This document shows, piece by piece, positions 1 to 7,553 of a stretch of 64,000 bases of DNA (positions are counted from its first letter, which is position 1; every line of letters begins with the position of its first letter). Origin of the DNA: Lysobacter niastensis (GTDB lineage: Bacteria > Pseudomonadota > Gammaproteobacteria > Xanthomonadales > Xanthomonadaceae); NCBI RefSeq assembly GCF_015453285.1, contig NZ_JADLZT010000001.1, positions 434,001 to 498,000 of the forward strand, in the 5' to 3' direction. Both the position numbers and the translations under genes were made by a program. The notes under the pieces were generated by a model. That model was not told the DNA's origin. It saw only the letters and a program-made list of their open reading frames with translations, and searched no databases.

Positions 1-95
1 CCGGTGTGTTGTCGCAGCTTTGGCTGTTCTGGGCGGCCCCTTTGCTGGGCGGAGCCATTGGCGGCGCGACTTACCGGGTAATCTCGCTGGACTGA
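1..95 (+). CDS. aqpZ: Aquaporin (MIP family), 3' end only
   Basis: The last 30 codons of a gene that begins before the window are read in the frame starting at base 3 and end at TGA 93-95. The peptide has the hydrophobic pattern LWLFWAAPLLGGAIGG followed by a short tail ending in ISLD. That is the final transmembrane helix of AqpZ-type water channels, where a W-x-P-x-x-G-G pattern is typical. The protein would be an inner-membrane water channel. Only the C-terminus is visible, so neither NPA pore motif can be checked. Confidence 0.6.
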   Translation, partial: GVLSQLWLFWAAPLLGGAIGGATYRVISLD

Positions 96-116
96 TGCCG
101 CTGTGTGACGAATCGA

Positions 117-803
117 TCAGTGGGCCAAGCGCGACTTCTGCGGCAGCTGACTGCGCAGGAACGCCATCTGGTCGGCCAGGATGTTGCGGTTGCTCAGAAT
201 GAGGTGCTCGATCCAGCTCGGCCGGTATGGCACCGCCAGCAGGGGCATGCTCGCCTGCTGAGGTGTCCGGTTGCCCTTGCGGGAGTTGCAGTGGAAACAC
301 GCCGCGACGACATTTTCCCAAATGTCACGGCCGCCCTTGGAAACGGGTACCACGTGGTCGCGCGTAAGTTGCGGGCGGTGGAATTCGCTGCCGCAGTACA
401 GGCACAGGTGGCCGTCGCGTGCGAACAATGCCGCGTTGGTCAGTGCGGGAGTGGGATCCCACGAATGCGAGTGCGCATGACCTCGTGCTGCCACGATGGG
501 GTGCAGGGCGATCGTGCTCTGCTGGCCGGTGCGGCGGCAGGTTCCGCCGTGGACTTCGAGGCAGGGGTCACCCAAGGTCCATGCGACAGCATCGCGCACG
601 TACAGGCACGTTGCTTCCTGCCAGCTGATCCAGCTCAACGCGCGGCCATGTGCGTCCAGCGAAAGCAGGCGCACTGCGTTGAGGCGGGAAACGACGTTGC
701 CCCCGGGATATGCGGAGACATCCGTGTGGGCCGGGCCAGGCTGAATGGAATCAGCAAGGGTTCCGGCTTGGACCAGGCGAAGCTTCGCTCTATCGGTCTC
801 CAT
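117..803 (-). CDS. HNH endonuclease domain protein
   Basis: The 228-residue protein has an HNH nuclease fold in its C-terminal half: LCLYCG, then RDHVVPVSKGG with the catalytic His, then an Asn-containing stretch and ACFHCNSRKGN. The two CxxC pairs would bind a structural zinc. The N-terminal 100 residues have no recognised domain. Proteins of this size occur widely in chromosomes outside phages, and their targets are usually unknown. It faces away from the aquaporin gene and is separated from the acyl-CoA dehydrogenase gene by a hairpin. The ATG at 803 has no clear ribosome binding site, so the start is uncertain. Confidence 0.8.
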   Translation of the reverse strand: METDRAKLRLVQAGTLADSIQPGPAHTDVSAYPGGNVVSRLNAVRLLSLDAHGRALSWISWQEATCLYVRDAVAWTLGDPCLEVHGGTCRRTGQQSTIALHPIVAARGHAHSHSWDPTPALTNAALFARDGHLCLYCGSEFHRPQLTRDHVVPVSKGGRDIWENVVAACFHCNSRKGNRTPQQASMPLLAVPYRPSWIEHLILSNRNILADQMAFLRSQLPQKSRLAH

Positions 804-905
804 CGGGGATTCAGCTTATACCCGAAAGATGACGATTTGCACACCTGGACGTGAAAGCATGCAGGGACGTTCGTTCGAGCCAGTCTTGACCTGTCGTCAC
901 ACGGC

Positions 906-932
906 GCTGCCCAGGGGCAGGCCCTGGGCAGC
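906..932 (-). terminator. Strong hairpin after the acyl-CoA dehydrogenase gene
   Basis: A perfect 11-bp stem (906-916 pairing with 922-932) with a 5-nt loop lies just beyond the stop codon of the leftward acyl-CoA dehydrogenase gene. There is no T-tract, so it is at best an atypical terminator or mRNA 3'-end stabiliser. Confidence 0.4.
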
Positions 933-946
933 CGGGAACCTCACGG

Positions 947-2731
947 TCAGAATGCGTCGGCGTCGAGTGCGGTCAGGTTGTCTGCGCCGCTGACCATTGC
1001 TGCCGCGTGAGCTTGTGTCCGCGGGAGGATGCGGGCGAAGTAGAACCTGGCCGTTTCGCGCTTGGCGGCCTTGAACGAGGCTGACTGCGAAGATGCTTCG
1101 CTGGCGGCCACGCTGCGAGCCCACCAATAGGCGAGCGCCACATAGCCTGAGTACATCAGGTAGTCGTATGACGCCGCACCGATCTCTTCGGCATTCGCCG
1201 ATGCACGCCTGCCGATCTGCATCGTCAGTTCCTGCCACTGAGCGGCCTTCTCGCGAAGTGGGCCCAGGAGGTCGGCAAGCGCCGGATGGTCCGCTTGTTC
1301 GTCGCAGAAGCGGGTGATTCGTTCGAGGAACACCTTCAAGCCCGCGCCTTGCGTTTGCATGACCTTGCGGCCCAGCAGGTCGAGGGCCTGGATGCCAGTG
1401 GTCCCCTCGTACAGGGTGGTGATGCGGGCATCGCGTGCGAGCTGCTCCATGCCGTGTTCGGCGATATAGCCGTGACCGCCGAAGCATTGCAGTGCGTGAT
1501 ACGTGCACTCCACGCCCCATTCCGTCAGGCAGGCCTTCACGATGGGGGTGACGAAGCCGAGCAGGGCGTCGGCTTGTTCTCTCTCGGCAGCATCCTCGGC
1601 GTGCGTGGCTATGTCGACCTGCAGCGCGGCGTCATAGCCCATGAGCCGGCCACCTTCGACGAGGGCTTTGCAGGTGAGCAGCATGCGGCGCACGTCCGGA
1701 TGCACGATGATGGGGTCGGCCGGCTTGTCCGGATACTTCGGGCCGGACAGGGAACGCATTTGCAAGCGCTCACGTGAATAGCGCAAGGCGTTCTGCAAAG
1801 CGCGGTCCGACAGTCCGAGTCCCTGCAGTCCGACGGCGAGGCGTGCGGTGTTCATCATGACGAACATCGCCGCCAGGCCCTTGTGCGGTTTCCCGACCAG
1901 GTAGCCTTGCGCGCCGTCGAAGTTCATGACGCAGGTGGCAGAGCCGTGGATGCCCATCTTGTGCTCGAGGCTTCCGCAGCGAACGGCGTTGGCCTCTCCG
2001 ATATTTCCGTCGCGATCGACACGGTGCTTGGGCACGACGAACAGTGAAATGCCTTTGCTGCCGGCCGGTGCGTCCGGCAAGCGCGCCAGCACAAGATGGA
2101 CGATGTTGTCGGTGAGGTCGTGCTCGCCGGCGGTGATGAATATCTTGGTACCACTGATGGCGTAGCTGCCGTCCGGCTGAGGTTCGGCACGCGTCTTGAG
2201 CAGGCCCAGGTCGCTGCCGCAATGCGGCTCGGTCAGGCACATCGTGCCGGTCCAGCGGCCTTCCACCAGCGGTTTGAGGAAGACTTCCTGCTGCCAGGCT
2301 TCGCCATAGTGCAGCAGGGCTTCGGTTGCGCCGTGCGACAGCAGAGGGAAATTGCCCCAGGAGAGGTTGGCGGCGTCGATCATTTCCTTCAGCGGCACGC
2401 CTGCCGCATGCGGCAGGCCCTGGCCGCCGAACTCTGATGGCGAGGTCAACCCCGGCCAACCTCCCTCGACGTACTGCGCATAGGCCTGCTTGAAACCGGG
2501 GGGCGTGGTGACCGCGCCGGTTTCGCGATCGAGCTTGCAGCCCTCGCGGTCGCCTATGGCGTTGAGCGGCGCGAGCACGGTGCTGGTGAACCGGGCGCCT
2601 TCCTCCAGTACTGCATCGAGCACGTCGCGGGTGGCATCCGTGTAGCCCAAGCGCTGGAACGCGGTTTCGGCGTCGAGTACGTCGAACAGAGCGAAGCGCA
2701 TATCGGCAAGGGGGACTTGGTAGGTGCTCAT
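947..2731 (-). CDS. Acyl-CoA dehydrogenase (long form with C-terminal extension)
   Basis: This 594-residue protein belongs to the acyl-CoA dehydrogenase flavoproteins, which oxidise acyl-CoA to the trans-2-enoyl thioester using FAD. N-terminal, middle and C-terminal domains are present. CLTEPHCGSDLG is the middle-domain signature. CFGGHGYI followed by TTLYEGTTGIQALDLLGRK is the signature of the long DmdC/AcdA-type subfamily, and the Glu of YEGTTG is the expected catalytic base. About 590 residues is usual for this subfamily, whose extra C-terminal domain is seen here. Members act on medium or long fatty acyl-CoA or on 3-methylmercaptopropionyl-CoA, and the substrate cannot be decided from sequence. 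A PsrA-like operator lies upstream, pointing to fatty-acid control. Confidence 0.92.
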   Translation of the reverse strand: MSTYQVPLADMRFALFDVLDAETAFQRLGYTDATRDVLDAVLEEGARFTSTVLAPLNAIGDREGCKLDRETGAVTTPPGFKQAYAQYVEGGWPGLTSPSEFGGQGLPHAAGVPLKEMIDAANLSWGNFPLLSHGATEALLHYGEAWQQEVFLKPLVEGRWTGTMCLTEPHCGSDLGLLKTRAEPQPDGSYAISGTKIFITAGEHDLTDNIVHLVLARLPDAPAGSKGISLFVVPKHRVDRDGNIGEANAVRCGSLEHKMGIHGSATCVMNFDGAQGYLVGKPHKGLAAMFVMMNTARLAVGLQGLGLSDRALQNALRYSRERLQMRSLSGPKYPDKPADPIIVHPDVRRMLLTCKALVEGGRLMGYDAALQVDIATHAEDAAEREQADALLGFVTPIVKACLTEWGVECTYHALQCFGGHGYIAEHGMEQLARDARITTLYEGTTGIQALDLLGRKVMQTQGAGLKVFLERITRFCDEQADHPALADLLGPLREKAAQWQELTMQIGRRASANAEEIGAASYDYLMYSGYVALAYWWARSVAASEASSQSASFKAAKRETARFYFARILPRTQAHAAAMVSGADNLTALDADAF

Positions 2732-2774
2732 GGTGGTCTCGCTGGCGTAACTGGGTCGTTTTTCAGGAATCGAT

Positions 2775-2788
2775 CAAACGCTTGTTTG
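2775..2788. promoter_or_regulatory. PsrA-type operator upstream of the acyl-CoA dehydrogenase gene
   Basis: The sequence CAAACGCTTGTTTG fits the published PsrA/FadR-like operator pattern (G/C)AAAC-N4-GTTT(G/C), with perfect five-base arms. It lies 44 bp before the ATG at 2731. On the minus strand, TTGCAA and TTTGAT spaced 17 bp apart flank and overlap it, so binding would block the promoter. PsrA-type TetR repressors release DNA on binding long-chain fatty acids or acyl-CoA. The regulator gene itself is not in the window. Confidence 0.6.
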
Positions 2789-2843
2789 CATTCTTTTGCA
2801 AGCTGCGCGGACGGTGGGTTTGGCGGGCGGGAAGAGTGGGGCC

Positions 2844-3338
2844 TTAGCGCAGTACGCCGGGCAGGCCCGGTGCCGGGCTCAAGGCGCTGGTGCGCTTGAT
2901 TTCAAAGGAGCGCTGCTTGGCCTCATCGGGCGTGGCATCGATTCGGCCTTCGAGCGAATAGCCGATACTGCGGCCACCGGCCAGGGCGTCCGCCACGGCA
3001 AGCTTGGCAGCGGCGGAAGGCTTCAGATTGATCGTGACCACATCGGCCGACTCGGGACCGATGGACATGGCCGGCTGTGCCAGCAGGTGGCCCGCGGGCG
3101 CGTCGCCGAATTGCAGCGTCAGATCGAGGGAGTCGAAACGCATCGGGATGCTGCTGAAGTTCTCGATACGAAGGTCTGCAGACCAGCTGCCATCGGCGCG
3201 AACGCTGAGTTGCTGGAGCCGCGCCGACGGTTCAGACACGCGCCGGACCGGGCCGCTGTTGCAGGCCGTCAGCAGCAGGCCCATGGCCAGCAATACGCAC
3301 GCGCCCAATGCCCGTCCAAGTCCCCGTCCAACCTTCAT
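2844..3338 (-). CDS. LEA14-like (LEA type 2) lipoprotein
   Basis: The 164-residue protein starts at ATG 3338 rather than further upstream, because that start gives a lipoprotein signal: a basic N-terminus, a hydrophobic core LLAMGLLL and the lipobox LTAC. The mature part matches the LEA14/WHy-type beta-sandwich layout, with LRIENFSSIPMRFDSLDLTL and a later basic segment. Such proteins are small envelope lipoproteins in Xanthomonadaceae with no assigned biochemical role. It is a single gene between the acyl-CoA dehydrogenase gene and the Hpt cluster. Confidence 0.75.
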   Translation of the reverse strand: MKVGRGLGRALGACVLLAMGLLLTACNSGPVRRVSEPSARLQQLSVRADGSWSADLRIENFSSIPMRFDSLDLTLQFGDAPAGHLLAQPAMSIGPESADVVTINLKPSAAAKLAVADALAGGRSIGYSLEGRIDATPDEAKQRSFEIKRTSALSPAPGLPGVLR

Positions 3339-3511
3339 GCGGTCAACTCCGTCACCAACGGAAAACGAGCATACACCGGCGTAGGTTGGCTGGGAGGGGG
3401 AGGTGGCCCAGGCCATCAAGGCGCTTGGCCGGTGCCGCGACGGAGGCGATCTGCTTCAGTTGGGCATGCGCGCCCAGGTGAGCACGCCGGCTGCCGTGAT
3501 CCCAAGTGGAT

Positions 3512-3859
3512 TCAGGAGCTGCGATCACCGGGTATCGAGGCGAGGTACTGCTCGACTTTGTCCAGCACGTCGACCAGGTTCTCCCTGGCCTCCTGGAACC
3601 CGCGCGCAAAAGGCTCCCCCGCGGAACGCATCGCCAGCTCCTCCAGCGCGGCCAGCGTCTGGCCGGCAGTCTCTTCACCGATCTGGTAACACGCGGATTT
3701 CATCCGGTGCGCCAAGGCTCCGATCTCGGCCCGGTCGCCTCGGGCAAATGCGGCGTCCATGGATTCCAGATCGGTACGGGTGACCCGCTCGAAGATGCCG
3801 AGCATTCTCCGGACTTTGTCCTCGTCATGGCGAAGCAGTTCGCGCAACGTGGCAAACAT
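3512..3859 (-). CDS. Hpt (histidine phosphotransfer) domain protein
   Basis: This 115-residue protein is essentially a single Hpt domain. The phosphoacceptor motif is LAHRMKSACYQIG, with the His near residue 52 and the Lys three residues later that is conserved in Hpt domains. Hpt proteins pass phosphoryl groups between receiver domains in multistep phosphorelays. It is the last gene of a leftward cluster: response regulator (5988-5362), degenerate Hpt (5254-4883), sensor-like protein (4863-4018), then this gene. No histidine kinase is encoded nearby, so the donor is unknown. It is clearly related to the Hpt-like protein at 4883-5254. Confidence 0.85.
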   Translation of the reverse strand: MFATLRELLRHDEDKVRRMLGIFERVTRTDLESMDAAFARGDRAEIGALAHRMKSACYQIGEETAGQTLAALEELAMRSAGEPFARGFQEARENLVDVLDKVEQYLASIPGDRSS

Positions 3860-4017
3860 GGTGATGACTCAGGTGCTCGCCTTTGGCGAGATCGGTGATG
3901 GATCCAAACGGGGCGATTTACAAGTGCGGGATATGCGGCGAGGTTTGCGATCTCTGCGACTGCGCCTGGCTATCTATTCGTAACGACAGAGTTGTCGCTC
4001 GCGCGGCCAGAGGCCCG

Positions 4018-4863
4018 CTATGAGTCATTCCTCCATGGGTATTCCACAGTGCCGGCCTCGAAGGGGGCGGCCAGTGCAGAGATTTCCCCGGACGTCCGAT
4101 AGAGCGCTGGAGAGGACCACGCGAATCCGCGCGCGGCAGCGCTGCCCAGTGCCGTGATCCATCGCTTGCCGCTATGCGGCTCCCCCGTCATCTCACGATG
4201 GCCACCAACCTTGGAGAGAGCATTGGGCAGCAGGTACCTGCCGCGATCGGTCGAGACATTGGTGTCGGCGAGGCCATCTCCGTGAAGCTCGTGCAATTCG
4301 TGGTTGAGCCGATCGAGACGCTTACCCAGGCTGCGCGGTGTCGTTCCGCGAACAAACACGGCCACACGCGCCCAGGGGCCGTGGCTGATCCTCAGCCGGT
4401 ATTCTCCTACGGTCGCCGCACCCAGTGCGCCTCCACCGGTCACCTCCATCGAATCGCAGACGAAATGCTCGATGGCAGTGAGCATTCCAGCCACAGCATC
4501 GGCATCGACGTTTTTTACGCCCGGCGCGGAGGCGTGATCGAGCAGGAGGCCACTGCCCGCCTGGATCACGAACAGGTGTTCCACCTGACAGCTCTTGCGG
4601 CGCCACAGTCGCCAGCGCGCCACAGGGGGGCGTTGGACCGGGAGGCGTCGGGCCTGCAACCAATCAAGTGCTGCCAGGCGGCGCAGCACCTCCCGGTCGA
4701 TACGCGCCAGCTCCTGCTGCAGGCGGTCTCCCAGTTCGTCCAGCCCATGCGGGAACTCGCGAGAAAGGCGATCGCGGAGCAACTCGCGGACTTCGCTCAG
4801 GTCATGATGGCGTGAGGCCAGTCCCGGATTGGCAACAATGGTGGCTTGCGTTTGGCTAACCAT
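4018..4863 (-). CDS. OmpA-associated sensor-like protein without an OmpA domain
   Basis: The 281-residue protein starts at ATG 4863, just after a GGGGGAG ribosome binding site. Residues about 90-215 (with HLFVIQAGSGLLLDHAS, GMLTAIEHFVCDSM and YRLRISHGPWARVAVFVRG) resemble the cytoplasmic-looking module found at the start of a group of OmpA/MotB-like proteins in cyanobacteria and proteobacteria. The peptidoglycan-binding OmpA domain that normally follows is missing, and the last 75 or so residues match nothing I recognise. No transmembrane helix is evident. It sits between two Hpt genes, so a role in the same signalling route is likely. The family assignment rests on remembered similarity. Confidence 0.5.
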   Translation of the reverse strand: MVSQTQATIVANPGLASRHHDLSEVRELLRDRLSREFPHGLDELGDRLQQELARIDREVLRRLAALDWLQARRLPVQRPPVARWRLWRRKSCQVEHLFVIQAGSGLLLDHASAPGVKNVDADAVAGMLTAIEHFVCDSMEVTGGGALGAATVGEYRLRISHGPWARVAVFVRGTTPRSLGKRLDRLNHELHELHGDGLADTNVSTDRGRYLLPNALSKVGGHREMTGEPHSGKRWITALGSAAARGFAWSSPALYRTSGEISALAAPFEAGTVEYPWRNDS

Positions 4864-4882
4864 GGCTCCCCCATTTCGGACA

Positions 4883-5254
4883 TCAGGGTGTACTGCGATC
4901 GCTGTCGTCGAGGAGCGACGACGTGCGATTGATGACTCCGGCAAGCTCGGTGCGTGCTTGAACGATCCGCTGGACCAGCACCGGATCCATGGCCGAGTTC
5001 GGCCGGGTGGCTCCGATCGCGGCGAGACGCTCGCCGGCGGCGGCCTCTCCGAGCAGGTGGCACGCCATCGCAGCGCGATGCGCTGCCGCACGCGCCAGTT
5101 GTCCGTCGCCGGACGTCACGGCCTGATCCAGCTGGTTCAATTCCGCAGCGATCGATTGATGGATCGCGCGGAGCACACGGCCCAGGCGGTTCGCATCACC
5201 GCGGAGTAGCTCTACGAGTGCCGGGAAGGCGTTTTGGGTGGAACTGGCCTGCAT
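4883..5254 (-). CDS. Degenerate Hpt-like protein
   Basis: The 123-residue protein is a paralogue of the Hpt protein at 3512-3859. The aligned motif reads AAHRAAMACHLLGEAAAG against LAHRMKSACYQIGEETAG. The putative phosphoacceptor His is kept, but the Lys three residues later, which normally supports phosphotransfer, is Ala. It may be a weak phosphotransfer protein or a binding decoy. It lies 19 bp before the sensor-like gene and downstream of the response regulator gene on the same strand. Confidence 0.65.
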   Translation of the reverse strand: MQASSTQNAFPALVELLRGDANRLGRVLRAIHQSIAAELNQLDQAVTSGDGQLARAAAHRAAMACHLLGEAAAGERLAAIGATRPNSAMDPVLVQRIVQARTELAGVINRTSSLLDDSDRSTP

Positions 5255-5361
5255 GACTTGCTATCCGCTTGGAGACGCGAAGTGGTACGTCGCCAGGGAA
5301 TGCTAGGCAGGTCGCCCTCGCACTGAAATTGGGAAAAGTCTTAGCTGGGGCGGGCAGGCGC

Positions 5362-5988
5362 TCAGCCCAGCAGGTAATCCAGCCCGTGGGCCGCCAGATA
5401 CGGGCCGATCTCCGCATTCGAGCGCAGACCCAGCTTGTTCAGCGCGTTGTATTTGTGGGTGGTGATGGTCTTGTAGCTGCGGCCGGAATCGATCGCGATC
5501 GCCTGCAGGTTCTCGCCGCGGGCCAGCGCAAGCACGACTTGGCGCTCTCCGCTGGTGAGCTGATGCCAGGGATGGCTGCGCGCAGACTCCAGGTCCACGG
5601 CAGGATCCATGAACGTGCCCCCATCCGTTACCACGCGGATGGCTTCGATGGCGACGTTCGGTCCGCTTGCCTTCAGCACATACCCGCGGGCGCCGAGGTC
5701 GATCGTGGCCAGGGCGAGCGAAGGGTGGGCGTGGCCGGTGTAGACCAGCACCTTGAGTGCGGGCATGGCCGCGATGACCGCCTCCAGCAGAGGCACGCTC
5801 TTCAGCCGCCCCGGCATCTGCAGGTCGAGCACGAGCAGGTCGAAGGAGGCCGCATCGAGCGCGCCCAGAAGCGCGTCGCTGTCGCTGACGTTCTCGATGA
5901 CCGGTATGGCCGGGGTGAACACGCTTTTCAGCATCTCGCCCAAGGCAATGCAAATAATCGGGTGATCATCTGCAATGAGAATTCGCAT
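5362..5988 (-). CDS. LuxR/NarL-family response regulator
   Basis: The 208-residue protein has an N-terminal receiver domain (acidic pair IADDHP, phosphoacceptor Asp in LLVLDLQMPG, switch Thr in LVYTGHA, Lys in YVLKAS). A C-terminal LuxR/NarL helix-turn-helix follows (LTSGERQVVLALARGENLQ, SYKTITTHKYNALNKL). It is a DNA-binding response regulator of normal length. It heads a leftward group with two Hpt-like genes and a sensor-like gene, but no histidine kinase is in the window. That suggests phosphorylation through the Hpt proteins from a kinase encoded elsewhere. Confidence 0.88.
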   Translation of the reverse strand: MRILIADDHPIICIALGEMLKSVFTPAIPVIENVSDSDALLGALDAASFDLLVLDLQMPGRLKSVPLLEAVIAAMPALKVLVYTGHAHPSLALATIDLGARGYVLKASGPNVAIEAIRVVTDGGTFMDPAVDLESARSHPWHQLTSGERQVVLALARGENLQAIAIDSGRSYKTITTHKYNALNKLGLRSNAEIGPYLAAHGLDYLLG

Positions 5989-6124
5989 TCGCTGTGACTC
6001 TGGTGCAATGCCTGCACGGCTTTTCAGATTTACTCCTGATCAGCGGGAATTTGAAGCCGGTGGCCCAGGGGAGCGGCCCGCGAAGTGGCGCGCGTGTCAA
6101 GTCGGATCGGACGTGGCGGATCGC

Positions 6125-6153
6125 TTGCCAGGTGCGCCGGATGTCCGTATCAT
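6125..6153 (+). promoter_or_regulatory. Predicted sigma-70 promoter of tRNA-Phe
   Basis: TTGCCA (6125-6130) and TATCAT (6148-6153) each match five of six consensus bases and are spaced exactly 17 bp. Transcription would start about 25 bp before the tRNA, after a GC-rich discriminator, as is usual for stable RNA promoters. Confidence 0.6.
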
Positions 6154-6182
6154 CGCGCACCTCACACGGCCTGCCGTGATGC

Positions 6183-6258
6183 GGCCGGGTAGCTCAGTTG
6201 GTAGAGCAGGGGATTGAAAATCCCCGTGTCGGGGGTTCGATTCCCTCCCCGGCCACCA
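6183..6258 (+). tRNA. tRNA-Phe (anticodon GAA)
   Basis: A complete cloverleaf can be folded: the acceptor stem GGCCGGG pairs with CCCGGCC, the D arm contains AGCTCAGTTGGTAGAGC, the anticodon stem GGGGA/TCCCC carries loop TTGAAAA with GAA at 6216-6218, and the T arm contains GTTCGATTC. CCA is encoded. The 3' half from 6207 onward is repeated exactly at 16077-16130, marking this gene as the integration site of the adjoining element. Confidence 0.97.
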
Positions 6259-6260
6259 TT
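6207..6260 (+). repeat. Left attachment repeat (inside tRNA-Phe)
   Basis: This copy runs from the anticodon stem of tRNA-Phe through CCA and two further bases. It is identical over 54 bp to 16077-16130, and the flanking bases differ on both sides. Confidence 0.95.
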
Positions 6261-6276
6261 AAAAGTGGCGTGAATT

Positions 6277-6306
6277 AAAGGGTTTGCAGCGATGCAGACC
6301 CTTTTT
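6277..6306 (+). terminator. Rho-independent terminator after tRNA-Phe, inside the element
   Basis: A stem of about 12 bp (6277-6288 with 6293-6304, one G-T wobble) with loop GCGA is followed by a T-run. It lies just inside the element and would end the tRNA transcript in place of the original chromosomal terminator, now at 16155-16185. Confidence 0.75.
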
Positions 6307-6336
6307 CGTTTCCGGCCCCAAAATCCATGGTCATCC

Positions 6337-6399
6337 CATGGTCAGCGCGCTGGATACCATCGCTGACCATGAGCCTCACAGTCAGCTTCATGGTCAGCG
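6337..6399. repeat. Left cluster of CATGGTCAGCG motifs (probable integrase or excisionase arm sites)
   Basis: CATGGTCAGCG occurs at 6337-6347 (+), 6361-6371 (inverted) and 6389-6399 (+), with weaker versions nearby. The same 11-mer clusters at the integrase end of the element. Short repeats just inside both att sites are where tyrosine recombinases bind through their N-terminal arm-binding domain. Binding is inferred. Confidence 0.65.
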
Positions 6400-6463
6400 C
6401 CGTGCTGCGACCTGACCAGTTAGTTGACCAATGCCGCCCCGTGCGGTGGTAGGTTCGGGGTCC

Positions 6464-6715
6464 ATGCGCCAACGCCGACCCGACCCGGCCGCCTTGATCT
6501 CGAAGTGCGAGTGCGCGGGCATGACCCGCGCCGGCATCGCACGCGCGGCCGGCGTCAGCCCGTCCACCATCACCAGGTTGGCCAACGGCGACCGGGGCCG
6601 CCGCATCGGGTTCGACACCATGGACGGCTTGCAGCGCGCGCTGGATCACGCCCAGCGCCCCGCCGACGTGGCGTCGGTGCGGGTGCCCACTCGGTGGGTG
6701 CCTCCGGGCTCCTAG
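6464..6715 (+). CDS. Small helix-turn-helix protein
   Basis: The roughly 83-residue protein has a helix-turn-helix of the XRE/Cro type: MTRAGIARAAGVSPSTITRL, followed by FDTMDGLQRALDHA. I prefer ATG 6464 to the in-frame ATG 6431 because GGGG lies just before it. It is the only rightward gene at the left end of the element and begins just past the arm-site cluster. It may be a regulator of the element. No partner gene is evident. Confidence 0.55.
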   Translation: MRQRRPDPAALISKCECAGMTRAGIARAAGVSPSTITRLANGDRGRRIGFDTMDGLQRALDHAQRPADVASVRVPTRWVPPGS

Positions 6716-6790
6716 CCCTTCCCATTGGCCTGTTCGACGTGTGGCAGGCCTGGGGCCGCCACGCCGGGGATGCCGGCGGGCGGTCCCAAC

Positions 6791-7471
6791 TCATTCGCCG
6801 TTGAAGTCCTTGAACGCATCGAACAGCGGTTGGACGATGCCGCTTATTTCCTCCTGCGACAACGGTGACAGGCGCATGCACACGGCAATCACGATGTACG
6901 CCAAGGCGGTGATGTCCCCGATGGTGGGCAGCAATCCTGCAAAGTCCGTGTCAGTGTTGCCCACCTGTCCGTTCTTCAGGTAGACGTTCACCACTTCGAT
7001 GCCGCCGTGGGTGATGCCGGACAGCGGCGACCATCGGTTGCGGATGGCCGTGGCGAACCGCTTGTCCCATGTGTAATGCGCCTGCACGGCTTCGGCCATT
7101 TCGTTGAGGTGCATGTTGCGCGTGCCGCCCTTCGGTTTGGGCAACTGCGGCATTGTCCCGTCCGCATAGAACGCGGCCACCTCGGCGTCCGTGGCCGGCT
7201 CGGCGAAGTAGGCGCCGCGCACAAGGTGGTCAATCTGCGAACGGTGCAAGGTCATGGCCGGCAACCACGACAACCCCGCTTCCTCCGAAAGGATCGAAGT
7301 CAGCAACCGCGCATGCTCCAAAGAGCCGACAAGCAGGCTCAACGCGATGAACATGCGCTTGGTGTTGTCGATCTTGAGGGCGGCGAGCACCGCCGCTATC
7401 TGGCATATCAGCTTGTGCGCCTCGGCGGCCTTGGCCTCCACCTGCGCGATTACTTCGGCGTCCTTGGCCAT
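6791..7471 (-). CDS. Helical protein of unknown function
   Basis: The 226-residue protein is predicted to be mostly helical and soluble. ATG 7471 is preferred over GTG 7474 because GGGGGTGG precedes it. The visible motifs LHRSQIDHLVRGAYF near residue 75 and SPLSGITHGG near residue 150 follow a layout seen in DUF5677- and DUF6988-like families of unknown function. The cassette protein at 9367-10143 has the same two motifs in the same order. It is not flanked by attC sites, so it is element backbone rather than a cassette. Function is not assignable. Confidence 0.6.
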   Translation of the reverse strand: MAKDAEVIAQVEAKAAEAHKLICQIAAVLAALKIDNTKRMFIALSLLVGSLEHARLLTSILSEEAGLSWLPAMTLHRSQIDHLVRGAYFAEPATDAEVAAFYADGTMPQLPKPKGGTRNMHLNEMAEAVQAHYTWDKRFATAIRNRWSPLSGITHGGIEVVNVYLKNGQVGNTDTDFAGLLPTIGDITALAYIVIAVCMRLSPLSQEEISGIVQPLFDAFKDFNGE

Positions 7472-7553
7472 CACCCACCCCCGATGATTTGGCCAACCCT
7501 ATCACCTCCACCGGCACAGCCTGTTACCCTGCGGCGGACCACAGGGGGTAGCC

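Noticed and set aside
105..854. Long rightward reading frame opposite the HNH gene
   Set aside because: It is antisense to a clear HNH domain, has no family features, and its composition is that of the complementary strand of a GC-rich gene.
5269..5997. Rightward reading frame opposite the response regulator
   Set aside because: The minus strand encodes a full receiver and LuxR domain; the opposite frame has no motif.
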